Shown here in pieces: positions 1 to 8,760 of a DNA stretch of 64,000 nucleotides. The notes under the pieces were generated by a model. The model made no database searches and had not been told where the DNA came from. It saw only the letters and a program-made list of their open reading frames with translations. Both the position numbers and the translations under genes were made by a program. The number at the start of each line of letters is the position of its first letter. Position 1 is the stretch's first letter. The DNA is from an uncultured Olsenella sp. (GTDB lineage Bacteria; Actinomycetota; Coriobacteriia; Coriobacteriales; Atopobiaceae). The stretch covers positions 62,001 to 126,000 of the forward strand of contig CASEQJ010000001.1 of the NCBI GenBank assembly GCA_949290055.1, written 5' to 3'.

Positions 1-654
1 CGAGCCGCAGTCCGCAAACCAGCCGCGCTCGAGGGCGTCGAGCGCCCGCTCCCGCGCCTCCTGGGCCTCCTCCGAGGCCGCGCGCATCTCCTCGGAGAGC
101 TCGCTCATGGCGCTGTCGTCAACGTCGGCGAGAAGGGCGGAGAAGTTCGAGGCCGACGTGGTCGGGAGGGGTATCGCGCACCCCGTGTACGAGAGTCCCT
201 CCCCCGAGTTGGCGGCGACGCACGAGGCGGAGTTTGCGACCACGATCAGCGGAAGCGTCGCCTCGAGTCGCTCGAGCCCGGCGGCTGCCGTCCGTGCGAA
301 GCCACGGCGGGCCTCGAGGATCCGCTCCCCCGTCGCGCACAGCTCGACGCCGACCGACGTGAGGCCCGGCACGCAGGAGGCGACCAGGCCCGCCCCGAAC
401 ACGACCGTCCCGGCAAGCCCCATGCTCAGGACGCAGGCGTCCAGCACCTGCGCGACCGTCGTGAAGCCGGCAACTGCATTGGACCCTGCGAGCGCCGCCG
501 CGTCCGCCACGCGCTGGACCTCCGACGACCGCGAGGCGACCCACCCCGCCGAGGCCGACGCAAAGACGAGCGTCATGCTGAGGAGCAGCGCTATCGCGAC
601 CGCAACCGTCGTGAAGCCTCCCTCGTCGTCGCGAAACGCCCCCAGCGCGCACAT
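1..654 (-). CDS. TadE/TadG-like pilus-associated membrane protein (partial, runs off left edge)
   Basis: An open frame of 218 codons runs from the ATG at 654 to the window edge with no stop. The N-terminus has a short cytoplasmic stretch, then Gly-Gly-Phe-Thr-Thr and a hydrophobic segment of about 25 residues (roughly residues 13-40). This resembles the type IV/Flp pseudopilin processing site and helix, but the Glu at +5 is replaced by Val. The rest is Ala/Ser-rich, with four Cys, and turns into a charged helical stretch. It lies 13 bases after the TadE gene as the last visible member of the tad operon. The family expectation is a TadE/G-like pilus assembly or minor pilin protein. The exact family is not certain because the C-terminus is missing. 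Confidence 0.75.
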   Translation of the reverse strand, partial: MCALGAFRDDEGGFTTVAVAIALLLSMTLVFASASAGWVASRSSEVQRVADAAALAGSNAVAGFTTVAQVLDACVLSMGLAGTVVFGAGLVASCVPGLTSVGVELCATGERILEARRGFARTAAAGLERLEATLPLIVVANSASCVAANSGEGLSYTGCAIPLPTTSASNFSALLADVDDSAMSELSEEMRAASEEAQEARERALDALERGWFADCGS

Positions 655-667
655 GGGCCGAGCCGTG

Positions 668-1141
668 CTACCCCCACATTTCGATCCAGTCACCGTAGCC
701 TCCCTTCAGCCAGTCTGCGCGCAGGTCGCCCGAGGTCGTGACGCGCAGCTCCACCAGACCACCCTCCCCGGTGCCCAGCGCCGCGACGAGCGCGCCGAAC
801 AGCGGCAGGGGACGAACGTCCCCCTCAAGCGTCACCTCGACCCTCCCCTCCTCGTCAGGGCCGTCGAGCGTGACCTCCCAGTCGGAGGCGCCTCCCTTGT
901 GAAAGATCGAGAGGTCGGGCACCGCACCCAGCCTTCTCAGGGCATAGTCGCGCGCCTCTCCCTCGCCGCCCCGGAAGGTGACGGCGAGACGCGCGAGCTC
1001 GCCGGCGGTCGCCGCCATGACCGTTCGCGTATAGAGGACGCATGCCGGCTGGGCGAGAAACGCGAGCAGGGTCAGGACGACCGGCAGAAGCGCGGCCGCC
1101 TCCACGCTCACCTGTCCCCTCCGGTCTCCGCGTCCGGCCAT
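668..1141 (-). CDS. TadE-like pseudopilin
   Basis: 157-residue protein with an N-terminal Gly-Gln-Val-Ser-Val-Glu motif followed by a hydrophobic helix (about residues 10-40). This is the hallmark of TadE-type pseudopilins cleaved by a prepilin peptidase (G|xxxxE). The rest is a soluble extracytoplasmic domain. I chose the ATG at 1141 because it sits one base after the TGA of the preceding gene (1143-1145) and places the processing motif close to the start; the open frame continues further upstream inside that gene. Its role is inferred: minor pilin or assembly factor of the Flp pilus. Confidence 0.85.
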   Translation of the reverse strand: MAGRGDRRGQVSVEAAALLPVVLTLLAFLAQPACVLYTRTVMAATAGELARLAVTFRGGEGEARDYALRRLGAVPDLSIFHKGGASDWEVTLDGPDEEGRVEVTLEGDVRPLPLFGALVAALGTGEGGLVELRVTTSGDLRADWLKGGYGDWIEMWG

Positions 1142-1142
1142 G

Positions 1143-1337
1143 TCAGTACTCCATGACGTCCTTGAGCAGGAAGACGCCGCCCTGCTCGAAGCCATGGGAC
1201 GCGCTCGTCGTCGCGAGGTTCACCAGCACGCCGTCTCTGCCCGCATGCCACAGCAGCCCGAGGGCGCCGACCGCGGAGACGAAGGCAGCGAGAACGAGGA
1301 GGTACTCCACCGTCGACTGGCCGTCCGACCCCCTCAC
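1143..1337 (-). CDS. second Flp-type prepilin-like small protein
   Basis: 64-residue protein starting with GTG at 1337, which overlaps the TGA of the preceding gene (GTGA). It has the processing motif SDG|QSTVEYLLVL, matching the Flp consensus G|xxxxEY, followed by a single hydrophobic helix. The C-terminal tail (about 35 residues) is unlike the first Flp pilin at 1774-1968. It could be a minor pilin or a second major pilin. The short overlap argues for translational coupling. The longer upstream in-frame extension lies inside the neighbouring gene and is not needed. Confidence 0.8.
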   Translation of the reverse strand: MRGSDGQSTVEYLLVLAAFVSAVGALGLLWHAGRDGVLVNLATTSASHGFEQGGVFLLKDVMEY

Positions 1338-1777
1338 TCGGCAGCGAGCGAGCCAAGCTCCGACGCCTCCATACGCCAGGTGACGACTTCGCTTCCCCTT
1401 CCCTCGTCCCTCTCGGAGACGAGGCATATCTCCACCCAGCCACTTCCCTGCAGCACACATGCCCATGTCCTTCCCAACAGGTCCAGATAGCCGCTTCGCA
1501 CCACCACGCACCCACCCTGCGCACGACGTTCCTCCAGAAGCGCGCTCGCCGCGCCCTCCACCCCCTCGGAGCTCTCATGCTCTTCTCGTTGGTGAGAAAT
1601 CCCCAGGTCGGTGAGCCTCCCCTCAACCCCGTCGCCCACCTCGGCAGACGACGTCCCCCGCAACGTGCGGGCGTCCCTCTCCCCCGGCTTCTGCCCGGTC
1701 CCGACGCACGGGGCGGCAACCGAGAGGGCGGCCGCGCAGACGAGCGCGAGCGCGACCGCCGCTTCGCGTGCCCTCAC
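1334..1777 (-). CDS. unrecognised secreted protein of the tad operon
   Basis: 147-residue product with a GTG start at 1777 overlapping the TGA of the Flp gene, and a stop that overlaps the next GTG. The N-terminus is VREAAVALALVCAAALSVAA, a good signal peptide or anchor. The mature part is charged (Arg/Glu-rich) with two Trp and three Cys visible. I recognise no family. Its position between two prepilin-like genes, with overlaps on both sides, argues that it is a real, co-translated component of the pilus system. The predicted location is outside the membrane or membrane-anchored. Confidence 0.7.
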   Translation of the reverse strand: MRAREAAVALALVCAAALSVAAPCVGTGQKPGERDARTLRGTSSAEVGDGVEGRLTDLGISHQREEHESSEGVEGAASALLEERRAQGGCVVVRSGYLDLLGRTWACVLQGSGWVEICLVSERDEGRGSEVVTWRMEASELGSLAAE

Positions 1778-1968
1778 AGCGAGTTGATGCCGTTCGCGAT
1801 CGCCTCCCAGAGCTCGGAGACCCGGTCCCTGAAGGCCACAATCGCGACAATCGCAATGATCACGAGCACGCCCACGAGGATTGCGTACTCCGTGGTTCCC
1901 TGGCCCTCGCGCCCGGCGAGCAGCCTCCTTGCGTCCCTGACCAAACCCGACAAACGACGACCACCCAT
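1774..1968 (-). CDS. flp: Flp family type IVb prepilin
   Basis: 64 residues. A basic leader of about 22 residues is followed by REG|QGTTEYAILV and a strongly hydrophobic Val/Ile-rich helix, the classic Flp pilin pattern (G|xxxxEY). The ATG at 1968 is preceded by a GGGAG ribosome-binding site. It is the likely major subunit of the Flp pilus, processed by a TadV-type prepilin peptidase that is not present in this window. It lies directly downstream of tadC, as in other Gram-positive tad loci. Confidence 0.93.
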   Translation of the reverse strand: MGGRRLSGLVRDARRLLAGREGQGTTEYAILVGVLVIIAIVAIVAFRDRVSELWEAIANGINSL

Positions 1969-1991
1969 GGAAAGCTCCCTTCTCCTGCTGC

Positions 1992-2627
1992 CTAACCCGC
2001 CACCACGGACCCCAGCAGGGGCCCGAGAATCGCAAGGAACATGGCGGGGACGATGAGCGTCCCCAGGGGAACCAGCATCTTCACCGGCACCCGCTCTATC
2101 TCCTCCTCCACCTGCGAGCGCTGCTCGTCGCGTATGACCTGGGCCTGGCGCTCCAGCGCCTCGGCAAGCGGCGACCCAAACGTCAGCGCCTCCCCGACCA
2201 CCGACGCGAACCTCCTGAGCGCCGGCAGGCCGAGCTCGTCCGCAAGGGCCCACAGGGCCTCCTCCCGGCTACGGACCCCAATGCGCCAGCCGAGCATGGC
2301 CTCGGAGAACGCGCGAGCGAGCGGCCCGTCGCTGCGCGAGCAGTAGAGCTCGAGCGAGGCGTCGAACGACAGGCCCGCGGAGAGGCCCAGCGTGAGCACG
2401 TCGAGAAGGACGGGCAGCTCCGCCAGGCACGCGGAGCGCAGGCGGGCACGGCCCTCCGTCCTTCTCGCCCGCCTGAGGGGCGCGGCCCCCAAGAGCCAAG
2501 ACCTTGCCGACTCGAGCGTCGCAAGCAGCCGGCGTGAACCGTACCGGGGCCTTCCAAGACCGACGAGCACGGCCGACGAGACGCTCGCCGCCGTCGCCGA
2601 CGCACCCAGCAGGCAGACTCCCGTCAC
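1992..2627 (-). CDS. tadC: TadC-like inner-membrane platform protein
   Basis: 211-residue protein with a type II secretion system F domain in the middle (the PVLLDVLTLGLSAGLSFDASL region), two C-terminal hydrophobic segments and one near the N-terminus. The GTG start at 2627 overlaps the TGA of tadB (GTGA), so the two are probably translationally coupled. It is shorter than many TadC proteins (about 280-320 residues), mainly at the N-terminus. TadB and TadC form the membrane platform energised by TadA. Confidence 0.88.
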   Translation of the reverse strand: MTGVCLLGASATAASVSSAVLVGLGRPRYGSRRLLATLESARSWLLGAAPLRRARRTEGRARLRSACLAELPVLLDVLTLGLSAGLSFDASLELYCSRSDGPLARAFSEAMLGWRIGVRSREEALWALADELGLPALRRFASVVGEALTFGSPLAEALERQAQVIRDEQRSQVEEEIERVPVKMLVPLGTLIVPAMFLAILGPLLGSVVAG

Positions 2628-3568
2628 ATCCACCTCGTCACCCCCCTCATGAGCCGCCGTATGAGAACCAGCGCGAGCCCGTCCAGGCCGGCGGCAAGCG
2701 TCACGCAGCCCATTCCCGCCGGCGTGAGCAGGCCCTCCTGGAAGTCGGGAGATATGAGGGCGAGAACGGCGATCATGACGACGGGGAGCAGGCACACGAT
2801 TCGGACCGAGAGCCGCACCTGTGCCGTCTTCACGCCGAGCATGCGCTCGAACTCCTCCCTACGCTCGGCGAGCGCTGCGGAGCGCATGAGCAGGTCACGC
2901 AGGGGGCTGCCCGTCCGGTGCGAGATCACGAGCGCCGTGGCGAGCAGTTCGACCCCCGGCGCGTCGAGCTCCGTCGAAAGCAGCCCCACGGCCTCCTCCG
3001 TCGAGGAGCCGCACCGCAGGCGCATGGACATGCGCGCAAACGCCTCGTGGGCCCTTCCGTGCCCGCGCGAGCCGACGTAGGTGACGGCCTGCGCGAGCGT
3101 CTGGCCGGACGCAAGCGCGACGGAGAGGGTCCGGTAGACCTCGGGCATGGCCGCAGCAGCCTCCCTGCGCTCCCGACGGACGCGAGACGACTCATGCGCG
3201 AACGCCGTGGCGGCCATGGCAGCGAGCGCAACGAGCGCCGCCACGGGAGAGCCCATGAGAAGTCCGGTCACGCCCGAGAGGAAGACGGAGCAGCCGGCGA
3301 GCATGACCGCCGCCGTCCGCTCGTCGACCGCGACGGCAACGGAGGCGAGGGCGCGAGCGAGCCGACCCGCGTGCGCGCGAACGAAGTCGAGGGAGAGAAG
3401 CACGTCGGCGACGCGGGTCCGCGCGACGCGGCGCGTCAGGCGCAGGGCGCGCAGCCCCCAGCCCAGAAGGCGGCGCCCGACGGAGCCGCCCTCCCCGCTC
3501 CCGCCCGTGACGAGAAACGCCCCCAGGGCGGCAATCAGGGCTCCGAGGAAGACAGGGGCCGCCTCCAT
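2624..3568 (-). CDS. tadB: TadB-like inner-membrane platform protein
   Basis: 314 residues with N-terminal hydrophobic segments, a central T2SF domain (about residues 150-280: AMPEVYRTLSVALASGQTLA, then RTGSPLRDLL) and two C-terminal membrane helices. The ATG at 3568 has a GGAGG site and overlaps the end of tadA by 34 bases. A longer frame upstream would lie entirely within tadA and was not used. It is the partner of TadC in the pilus platform. Confidence 0.88.
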   Translation of the reverse strand: MEAAPVFLGALIAALGAFLVTGGSGEGGSVGRRLLGWGLRALRLTRRVARTRVADVLLSLDFVRAHAGRLARALASVAVAVDERTAAVMLAGCSVFLSGVTGLLMGSPVAALVALAAMAATAFAHESSRVRRERREAAAAMPEVYRTLSVALASGQTLAQAVTYVGSRGHGRAHEAFARMSMRLRCGSSTEEAVGLLSTELDAPGVELLATALVISHRTGSPLRDLLMRSAALAERREEFERMLGVKTAQVRLSVRIVCLLPVVMIAVLALISPDFQEGLLTPAGMGCVTLAAGLDGLALVLIRRLMRGVTRWM

Positions 3569-4866
3569 GCCCTCACCTCCCCCTCGTCCAGCACGCCGTC
3601 GTCGACCGCGCACGCCAGAAACGACGGCTCCCGCTCGAGGCTCCAGGAGCGCCGCGCCAGGCTGAAGCTGACGCACTCGTCAAGCCGCGCCGAGCCGTCG
3701 TCGGCGCGCGTCACCTCGGTGAGGGAGGTCACGAACCTCGACCCGTCCGCAAGGCGCCGCGTCACCACGACGAGGTTGATCGCGGTGGCGATCTGCTCCT
3801 CTATGAGGTCGGTGGGCAGATCCATGCCAAAGCGCGCCATGAGGACGAGACGCATGATCGCCTCATCGGCGCTTCCCGCGTGAAGCGTCGTCAGGGAGCC
3901 GGAGTGGCCCGTGCTGAGCGCGTTGAGCATGTCTATGCACTCGCCCGAGCGAACCTCCCCCACGACGATTCGGTCGGGACGCATTCTGAGCGAGTTCTTC
4001 ACGAGGTCGCGAATCGTGACCTCGCCGGTCCCCTCGATCGAGCTGTCACGTGCCTCGAGACGGACCAGGTTGGGGTGGGAGTCAAAGCGCAGCTCGGCGG
4101 AGTCCTCGATCGTCACGATTCTCTCGTGGCGTGGAATCTCGCAGGAAAGGGCGTTGAGCAGCGTCGTCTTTCCCGAGCCCGTCCCGCCGGCGACGGCAAT
4201 TGAGCGCGCGCTGCGCACCGCCCACGAGAGCAGCTGCGCATACCAGCTCGGCAGCGAGCCAAGCTCGACGAGGCGTTCGAGGCTCCTGATCCGGTCCGAG
4301 AACTTGCGTATGGTCACGGCAGGGCCGTCTATGGCTATCGGCGCGGCGACGGCGTTCACGCGGTCACCGTTGGCGAGACGGGCGCTCACGATCGGGCTCG
4401 ACCGGTCGAGACGCCTGCCAAGCGGAGCTAGTATTCGGTCGAGCACGATCATGATCTGCTCCGGCGAGTCAAACACCGCGTCCGCCGGGTGAAGCTCGCC
4501 GCCCCGCTCGTAGAAGAGGCCCCCGACCCCGTTGATCATGACCTCCGAGATTCCGTCGTCCTCGAGCAGGGGCTGAATCGGGCCGAGGCCACAGATCTCG
4601 TCGACCACCTGGCGCAGCAGCGTCTCCCGGTCGAGGCCCGCCACGGGCTCGTCGGCCGTGTTGAGTATGGCCTCGAGGACCACGCGAAGCTCGGTGCGCG
4701 CGCGAATCACGTCGCCGCTCGAGAGCATGGACGCTATAGTAGCCAGACCAAGCCGCTTCACAAGGTCGCCCTTGAGTCGCTCGCGTGCCCGGCGCAGGTC
4801 CTCCGAGACCGTCGGACGCTCCGCGGCCCGTGCCTCGGCCTTCCTCACCCGCTCGAGAACGGACAC
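3535..4866 (-). CDS. tadA: TadA/CpaF secretion ATPase
   Basis: 443-residue type II/IV secretion ATPase. It has the Walker A motif GGTGSGKTT (about residue 228), the Asp box ERIVTIEDSAEL, a His-box region LTTLHAGSADEAI and the CpaF-type N-terminal domain (ISEVMINGVGGLFYERGGEL). It powers Flp pilus assembly at the cytoplasmic face. The GTG start at 4866 directly abuts the TAG of tadZ. The C-terminal tail extends about 40 residues past the ATPase core and overlaps tadB. Confidence 0.96.
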   Translation of the reverse strand: MSVLERVRKAEARAAERPTVSEDLRRARERLKGDLVKRLGLATIASMLSSGDVIRARTELRVVLEAILNTADEPVAGLDRETLLRQVVDEICGLGPIQPLLEDDGISEVMINGVGGLFYERGGELHPADAVFDSPEQIMIVLDRILAPLGRRLDRSSPIVSARLANGDRVNAVAAPIAIDGPAVTIRKFSDRIRSLERLVELGSLPSWYAQLLSWAVRSARSIAVAGGTGSGKTTLLNALSCEIPRHERIVTIEDSAELRFDSHPNLVRLEARDSSIEGTGEVTIRDLVKNSLRMRPDRIVVGEVRSGECIDMLNALSTGHSGSLTTLHAGSADEAIMRLVLMARFGMDLPTDLIEEQIATAINLVVVTRRLADGSRFVTSLTEVTRADDGSARLDECVSFSLARRSWSLEREPSFLACAVDDGVLDEGEVRAWRRPLSSSEP

Positions 4867-6117
4867 CTAGCTCGCCTCCCTTCGCTGGCCGAACAGCCTC
4901 CACCCGCGCCGAGACCGAGGGCGCTCGTAGGCACGCCGGGCCTCCTCGCCCTCCGGAAGCCTCCCAAGCTCTGCAAGAAGCTGCGCCACGAGCGAGGCGA
5001 GCGAGTCGGCGAAGGGGTAACCGGGCTCGCAGAGCTCCGTCACCCGTCCCGCCGAGACGAGCTCGTCCACCTCCGGCCCGCCGTCCACGAGCCGATAGGC
5101 GCGCGCCGCCTCGAGCCCCTCACCGGCAAGGACGGGCTCCGGCGCCCGGCGCGACCTCGGATCGGCCCGGTTCTCAAGCCGCGCGATCCTCGTTCGCGCC
5201 ACTCCCAGCCGCACGGTGAGACCGCTCATGCGCGCCATGGCCGAGATCGACCCAGAGCGGTCGTCGGAGACGAGCACAACACGGTCAGCGCATTGGACCA
5301 CGTGCGCCACGACGTCGGTGAACGTGGTCGACGTGTCAACGACCACCAGGTCGAACTCTTGTGACGCCCAGGCGAGAAGCCCTTCGAGGTGCGGCGAGAC
5401 GACCTCCGCCATTTCTGGCCTCGCACAGGGCCCCAGAAGGCTCACGCCGGGGGCCGCCGACACGCTCGCGCGAGCCGCCAGGTCGGACGCGGCCCCGTCA
5501 CGGCCGAGAACCGCAAGGTCGGCCCCTCGCGACAGCCCGAAGGCGGCATATGCGTTCCCGCAGGACAGGTCGAGGTCGAGCAGGCACGTCCGAAGGCCCC
5601 AGCGCCCGGCGACCGCAGCCGCGCACGACGCGACCGTCGTCTTCCCCACGCCCCCTCGGCCCGAGCAGAACGCCACGACCGGCGCGCCCGGCCTCGGAGT
5701 CGCCTCGGACAGAGCGTCAACGCGCGCGACCTCGTTCTTCTCGCCGTTCTTCTCGTCTTTCCTCTCCTCCGCCCTTGCGGCCTCCGCCTCGTCGACCTCG
5801 GCACGGTCGACGACCCGGTCGATTCCCGCCCTCGCCGCACGGGAGCGCAGTGAGCCCGTCGCCGACTCGCAGACGAGCGCGACGCAGCGCGCATTCCCGC
5901 CGTCGGCGATCGCCGCCGCAAGGTTGACGTCGGACACGCCCTTGTTGACGGGACCCACAATGATCCCCAGCTCACCTGGCTCGGAGACCGCCGACATCCT
6001 CCTCAGCGCGTCCGCCGCGCTCGCCATGGTCAGGCTTGCCGACTGGTCAAGCAGCGGCAGGGCCCGCCGCACGAGTCCCCGGTCTTCCTCCGAACAGTAC
6101 GCAGCCCACTCGCTCAT
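4867..6117 (-). CDS. tadZ: TadZ/CpaE-like localisation ATPase
   Basis: 416 residues. The N-terminal part (about 1-110) resembles a receiver-like atypical domain. A Lys/Glu/Asn-rich linker (about 118-132) leads to a MinD/ParA-type domain with the deviant Walker A SGRGGVGKTT (about 161-170) and a later DLVVVDTST Walker B. TadZ proteins position the pilus machinery at the pole. The start overlaps the cpaB stop by four bases (ATGA). The C-terminus is basic (RPRSRRGWRLFGQRR). Confidence 0.92.
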   Translation of the reverse strand: MSEWAAYCSEEDRGLVRRALPLLDQSASLTMASAADALRRMSAVSEPGELGIIVGPVNKGVSDVNLAAAIADGGNARCVALVCESATGSLRSRAARAGIDRVVDRAEVDEAEAARAEERKDEKNGEKNEVARVDALSEATPRPGAPVVAFCSGRGGVGKTTVASCAAAVAGRWGLRTCLLDLDLSCGNAYAAFGLSRGADLAVLGRDGAASDLAARASVSAAPGVSLLGPCARPEMAEVVSPHLEGLLAWASQEFDLVVVDTSTTFTDVVAHVVQCADRVVLVSDDRSGSISAMARMSGLTVRLGVARTRIARLENRADPRSRRAPEPVLAGEGLEAARAYRLVDGGPEVDELVSAGRVTELCEPGYPFADSLASLVAQLLAELGRLPEGEEARRAYERPRSRRGWRLFGQRREAS

Positions 6118-6854
6118 GAGGCCTCGCCTCCCTCCCCGGAGCCCGCTGCGGGCCCCTCCTCCGTAGCCTCGCCCTCGGGCGGAACGCTCGTGGGCGCCTC
6201 CTGGGCGCTCCCTGAGGACGCGAGGGCGTCCTCGCCCGGCAGGGCGAGTCGCAGGCTTCCCTCGTCGCTTGCCGCGAGCAGGCGCGCCACGTCCTCGGGC
6301 GCGACCGCGACCGTGATCGAGCCCGCCGAGAGGCCTCCCGCCGCGGACTGCGGCGCCACGAGCACGCGCACGTCGTCAGAGAGCAGCTGAACGCCGTCCA
6401 CGCCCGCCTCGTAGGCAGCGAGCGACTCGCCCGCGCGCGTCCCGGGCGGCACCCCAAGGTCGTCGTCAACCGGCACGCTCAGAGCGACGCGGTCCTCCGG
6501 GACCTCGATCGCGCCCACCTCGCTTCTGAAATTGAGCTCCGTGAGCGGCGCCCCGGCCGCCACCGGCACGCTCACCTCGCTCCCGAGCACCTCGTCCATG
6601 CGCGTCACGGCCTCTTCGGGCGCCATTTCCACGAGCCACTCGCGCTCGGTCACGTTGACGCGCGAGACGCTCTCCCCGGCCTCGATTCGCTCGGTCGCGA
6701 CGACGAGCGTCGTGAGCTCGCCCCCGTAGCGCTCGAGCGCCTCGACGCGCTCGCGCTCCGCCTCCGCTCGCACATGGCCGCCGTACATGAGGCAGAGCGC
6801 CACGGAGAGCACCGCGCACGACCCCGAGACGACCAATCTGAAACGACGGGTCAC
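6114..6854 (-). CDS. cpaB: CpaB/RcpC-like pilus assembly protein (SAF domain)
   Basis: 246 residues, GTG start with an AGGGAGGGGG site. An N-terminal membrane anchor (about residues 7-25) is followed by a SAF-like domain (TTLVVATERIEAGESVSRVN, about 48-110) and a Gly/Glu/Ser-rich tail. It is the first gene of the visible tad operon, and the promoter should lie in 6855-7090. CpaB normally works with an outer-membrane secretin. No secretin gene is seen, consistent with a single-membrane cell. Confidence 0.87.
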   Translation of the reverse strand: MTRRFRLVVSGSCAVLSVALCLMYGGHVRAEAERERVEALERYGGELTTLVVATERIEAGESVSRVNVTEREWLVEMAPEEAVTRMDEVLGSEVSVPVAAGAPLTELNFRSEVGAIEVPEDRVALSVPVDDDLGVPPGTRAGESLAAYEAGVDGVQLLSDDVRVLVAPQSAAGGLSAGSITVAVAPEDVARLLAASDEGSLRLALPGEDALASSGSAQEAPTSVPPEGEATEEGPAAGSGEGGEAS

Positions 6855-7090
6855 GACGCCCCCTCCCTGACGAGTCCTGTGGGTAGGGGAATTCTCCCGC
6901 GGGAAGCGGTGCGATCCGGGACGTTTGGAAATAGTTGGGCACGATTCTTTCCGCTGGCTCTCACGGAGCTGTCAGCCAGGGGCGTCTCCGCTGGAAAACG
7001 CGTTGCGAATATAGGGTTTTTATATTTATGTTCTTACTTCTAGCACACGGTTTGCACACAAACGAGCCGCTGGCATATTGCGATTCTTAT
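6855..7090. promoter_or_regulatory. AT-rich leader upstream of the tad operon
   Basis: 236 bases between cpaB and the end of rsgA, both transcribed leftwards. The centre (about 7010-7050) is distinctly AT-rich (on the minus strand, reads such as ACATAAATATAAAAACCC), unlike the surrounding DNA. It is the likely promoter region of the tad operon. No clear hexamers or operator could be assigned by eye, and no coding sequence is supported here. Confidence 0.4.
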
Positions 7091-8209
7091 TTACAGGACG
7101 ATATCGGGGTCCAGCGTGCGGGCACTTTCTCGCATCTCTGCCGCGAGCGCAAGGTAACAGCGCAGACGCTCCTCGGAAAACTCGCCGCGACCGTAGTGGT
7201 CCAGCACGGCGCACCCTGGCTCATGCGTGTGCGTGCAGTCGTTGAAGCGGCACTCGAGCGCCGCCCCCGCAATCTCCGGGAAGGCCTTGGCAAGGCCGCG
7301 CTCGTGCCCCACGAGCGGCAGGCTCCTGAGGCCGGGCACGTCCACGATCACGCCGGCGCCCGGCAGACGCACCATGACGCGCGACACCGTGGTGTGACGG
7401 CCCGCGTCGTCCTTCTCGCGCACCTCGCCCGTGGCGAGCGCCTCATGGCCGAGAAGGGCGTTGAGCAGCGTTGACTTGCCCGCGCCCGACTCGCCGAGAA
7501 TAATGGCACAGCTCCCCGACGCCACGCTCGCGCGCACCTCCTCGACGCCAGCCCCCGTGGCAGAGGACGTCACGATCACGCGCACCCCCTCGCCGACCAG
7601 GCGACGAACCCGCGCGAGGGCCTGCTCGAGCTCTGCGTCGTCGGCGCGGTCCGCCTTGGTGAGCACCACCACCGGCTCGAGGCCGCAATCGCGCGCCAGC
7701 ACAAGCGAGCGCGCCACACGTCCGAGCAGCAGGTCACCGGCACCGAGCGGCTGCACAACGAGAACCGTGTCAACGTTGGCGGCGAGCACCTGACGCTCGC
7801 CGCGGCTGCGCCCGCGCCACCGCTCGAAGCTCGTGCGGCGAGGCAGCACCCGTTCGATCACGCCCATGTCGTGGCCAGGCGCGCGCCGCACCGCAACGCA
7901 GTCGCCCACGGCGGGAAGCAGCCCCTCGTCCTTCTCGGCGTCCTGCTTCGCAAAGTTCACGGAGTGCTCGGCGCGAAAAGCGTTCCGCGCGGTGACCACG
8001 AGCGGAAAGCCGCGGTCGAGGCGCACCACAAAGCCGAGCGCCATCTCGCTCGCGTTCTCCGCGCTGGCGAGAAACGCGTCGAAGGCGGCCTGCTGCGCCT
8101 CGTCGAGGCGCAGGTCGTCAAAGGCGGGGAGGTCATGCAGGGCGTCAATCGCGGGCAGCGTAATCTTCTGCTGGCGGCTCGCCCGCCGCCTGTTGCCCCG
8201 CTTTGCCAC
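7091..8209 (-). CDS. rsgA: RsgA ribosome small-subunit-dependent GTPase
   Basis: 372 residues. An N-terminal OB-like domain is followed by a circularly permuted GTPase: the G4 motif TKAD (184-187) precedes G1 GESGAGKST (239-247) and G3 DVPG. The C-terminal zinc module is ECRFNDCTHTHEPGC. RsgA matures the 30S subunit. The GTG start at 8209 has GGAGGT six bases upstream. The N-terminal 30 residues are basic and longer than in many homologues. Confidence 0.95.
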   Translation of the reverse strand: MAKRGNRRRASRQQKITLPAIDALHDLPAFDDLRLDEAQQAAFDAFLASAENASEMALGFVVRLDRGFPLVVTARNAFRAEHSVNFAKQDAEKDEGLLPAVGDCVAVRRAPGHDMGVIERVLPRRTSFERWRGRSRGERQVLAANVDTVLVVQPLGAGDLLLGRVARSLVLARDCGLEPVVVLTKADRADDAELEQALARVRRLVGEGVRVIVTSSATGAGVEEVRASVASGSCAIILGESGAGKSTLLNALLGHEALATGEVREKDDAGRHTTVSRVMVRLPGAGVIVDVPGLRSLPLVGHERGLAKAFPEIAGAALECRFNDCTHTHEPGCAVLDHYGRGEFSEERLRCYLALAAEMRESARTLDPDIVL

Positions 8210-8326
8210 GCATGACCTCCCGAGCCCGACGTTCTTCTCGGCAATCTTACCGCAAGCCGGACGAGCGGCGCCTCACATGCCCGTCTCCTGTGACTGCGGC
8301 GGGCAGCCAAGGCATTTTTTCCCGTC

Positions 8327-8487
8327 CGCTGTGTCACTTTGGGGCTCGCCTGAGTGGCTTTGACTTGTCGACCGTCTAGTACGCCTATCTCAAGCAAGCA
8401 ACTCCGCAGGTAACAAACGCTCGGTCAGACGACATTTCCCGTCAGAGCAGAATAATCACCTCAGATGAGGCCTGAAGTGACACAGCG
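8327..8487. repeat. inverted-repeat element, MITE-like
   Basis: CGCTGTGTCACTT (8327-8339) and its exact reverse complement (8475-8487) bound a 161-bp segment. The similarity of the two ends continues inwards for about 18 more bases at roughly two-thirds identity. No transposase is encoded. This could be a small non-autonomous element or a chance pair; only copies elsewhere in the genome would tell. Confidence 0.4.
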
Positions 8488-8554
8488 CACCCGATTTTCT
8501 GCCTCGAGCCGCACTCAAACACTATCCCTGGCTAGCACTGCTGCATACCGCTTT

Positions 8555-8586
8555 GGCATGTCCCCTATTTTGAAGGGGGACATGCC
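8555..8586. repeat. REP-like palindrome (GGGGAC type)
   Basis: Perfect 11-bp arms, GGCATGTCCCC (8555-8565) and GGGGACATGCC (8576-8586), around a 10-base loop. It belongs to the same general type as the GGGGAC palindromes at 52969-53031. Confidence 0.6.
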
Positions 8587-8760
8587 GCGATTTTGGCAGA
8601 GGCGCGCGTGCAACAGGGGGACATGGCGCCGGCGTGGCGTAGGGCCGACACGCCGCATCGAGACGGAGCGTCTGCAGAAAAGGTCCCCGATTCTTAGACG
8701 TTTTTCCGCAGAAGCTCCGCTTCGACGAATGGGGGCGTTATCGAGAGCGCACGCGCACGA

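Noticed and set aside
107..1156. 349-codon plus-strand frame at the left edge
   Set aside because: It runs opposite the tadE region, whose minus-strand genes carry clear prepilin motifs and overlaps.
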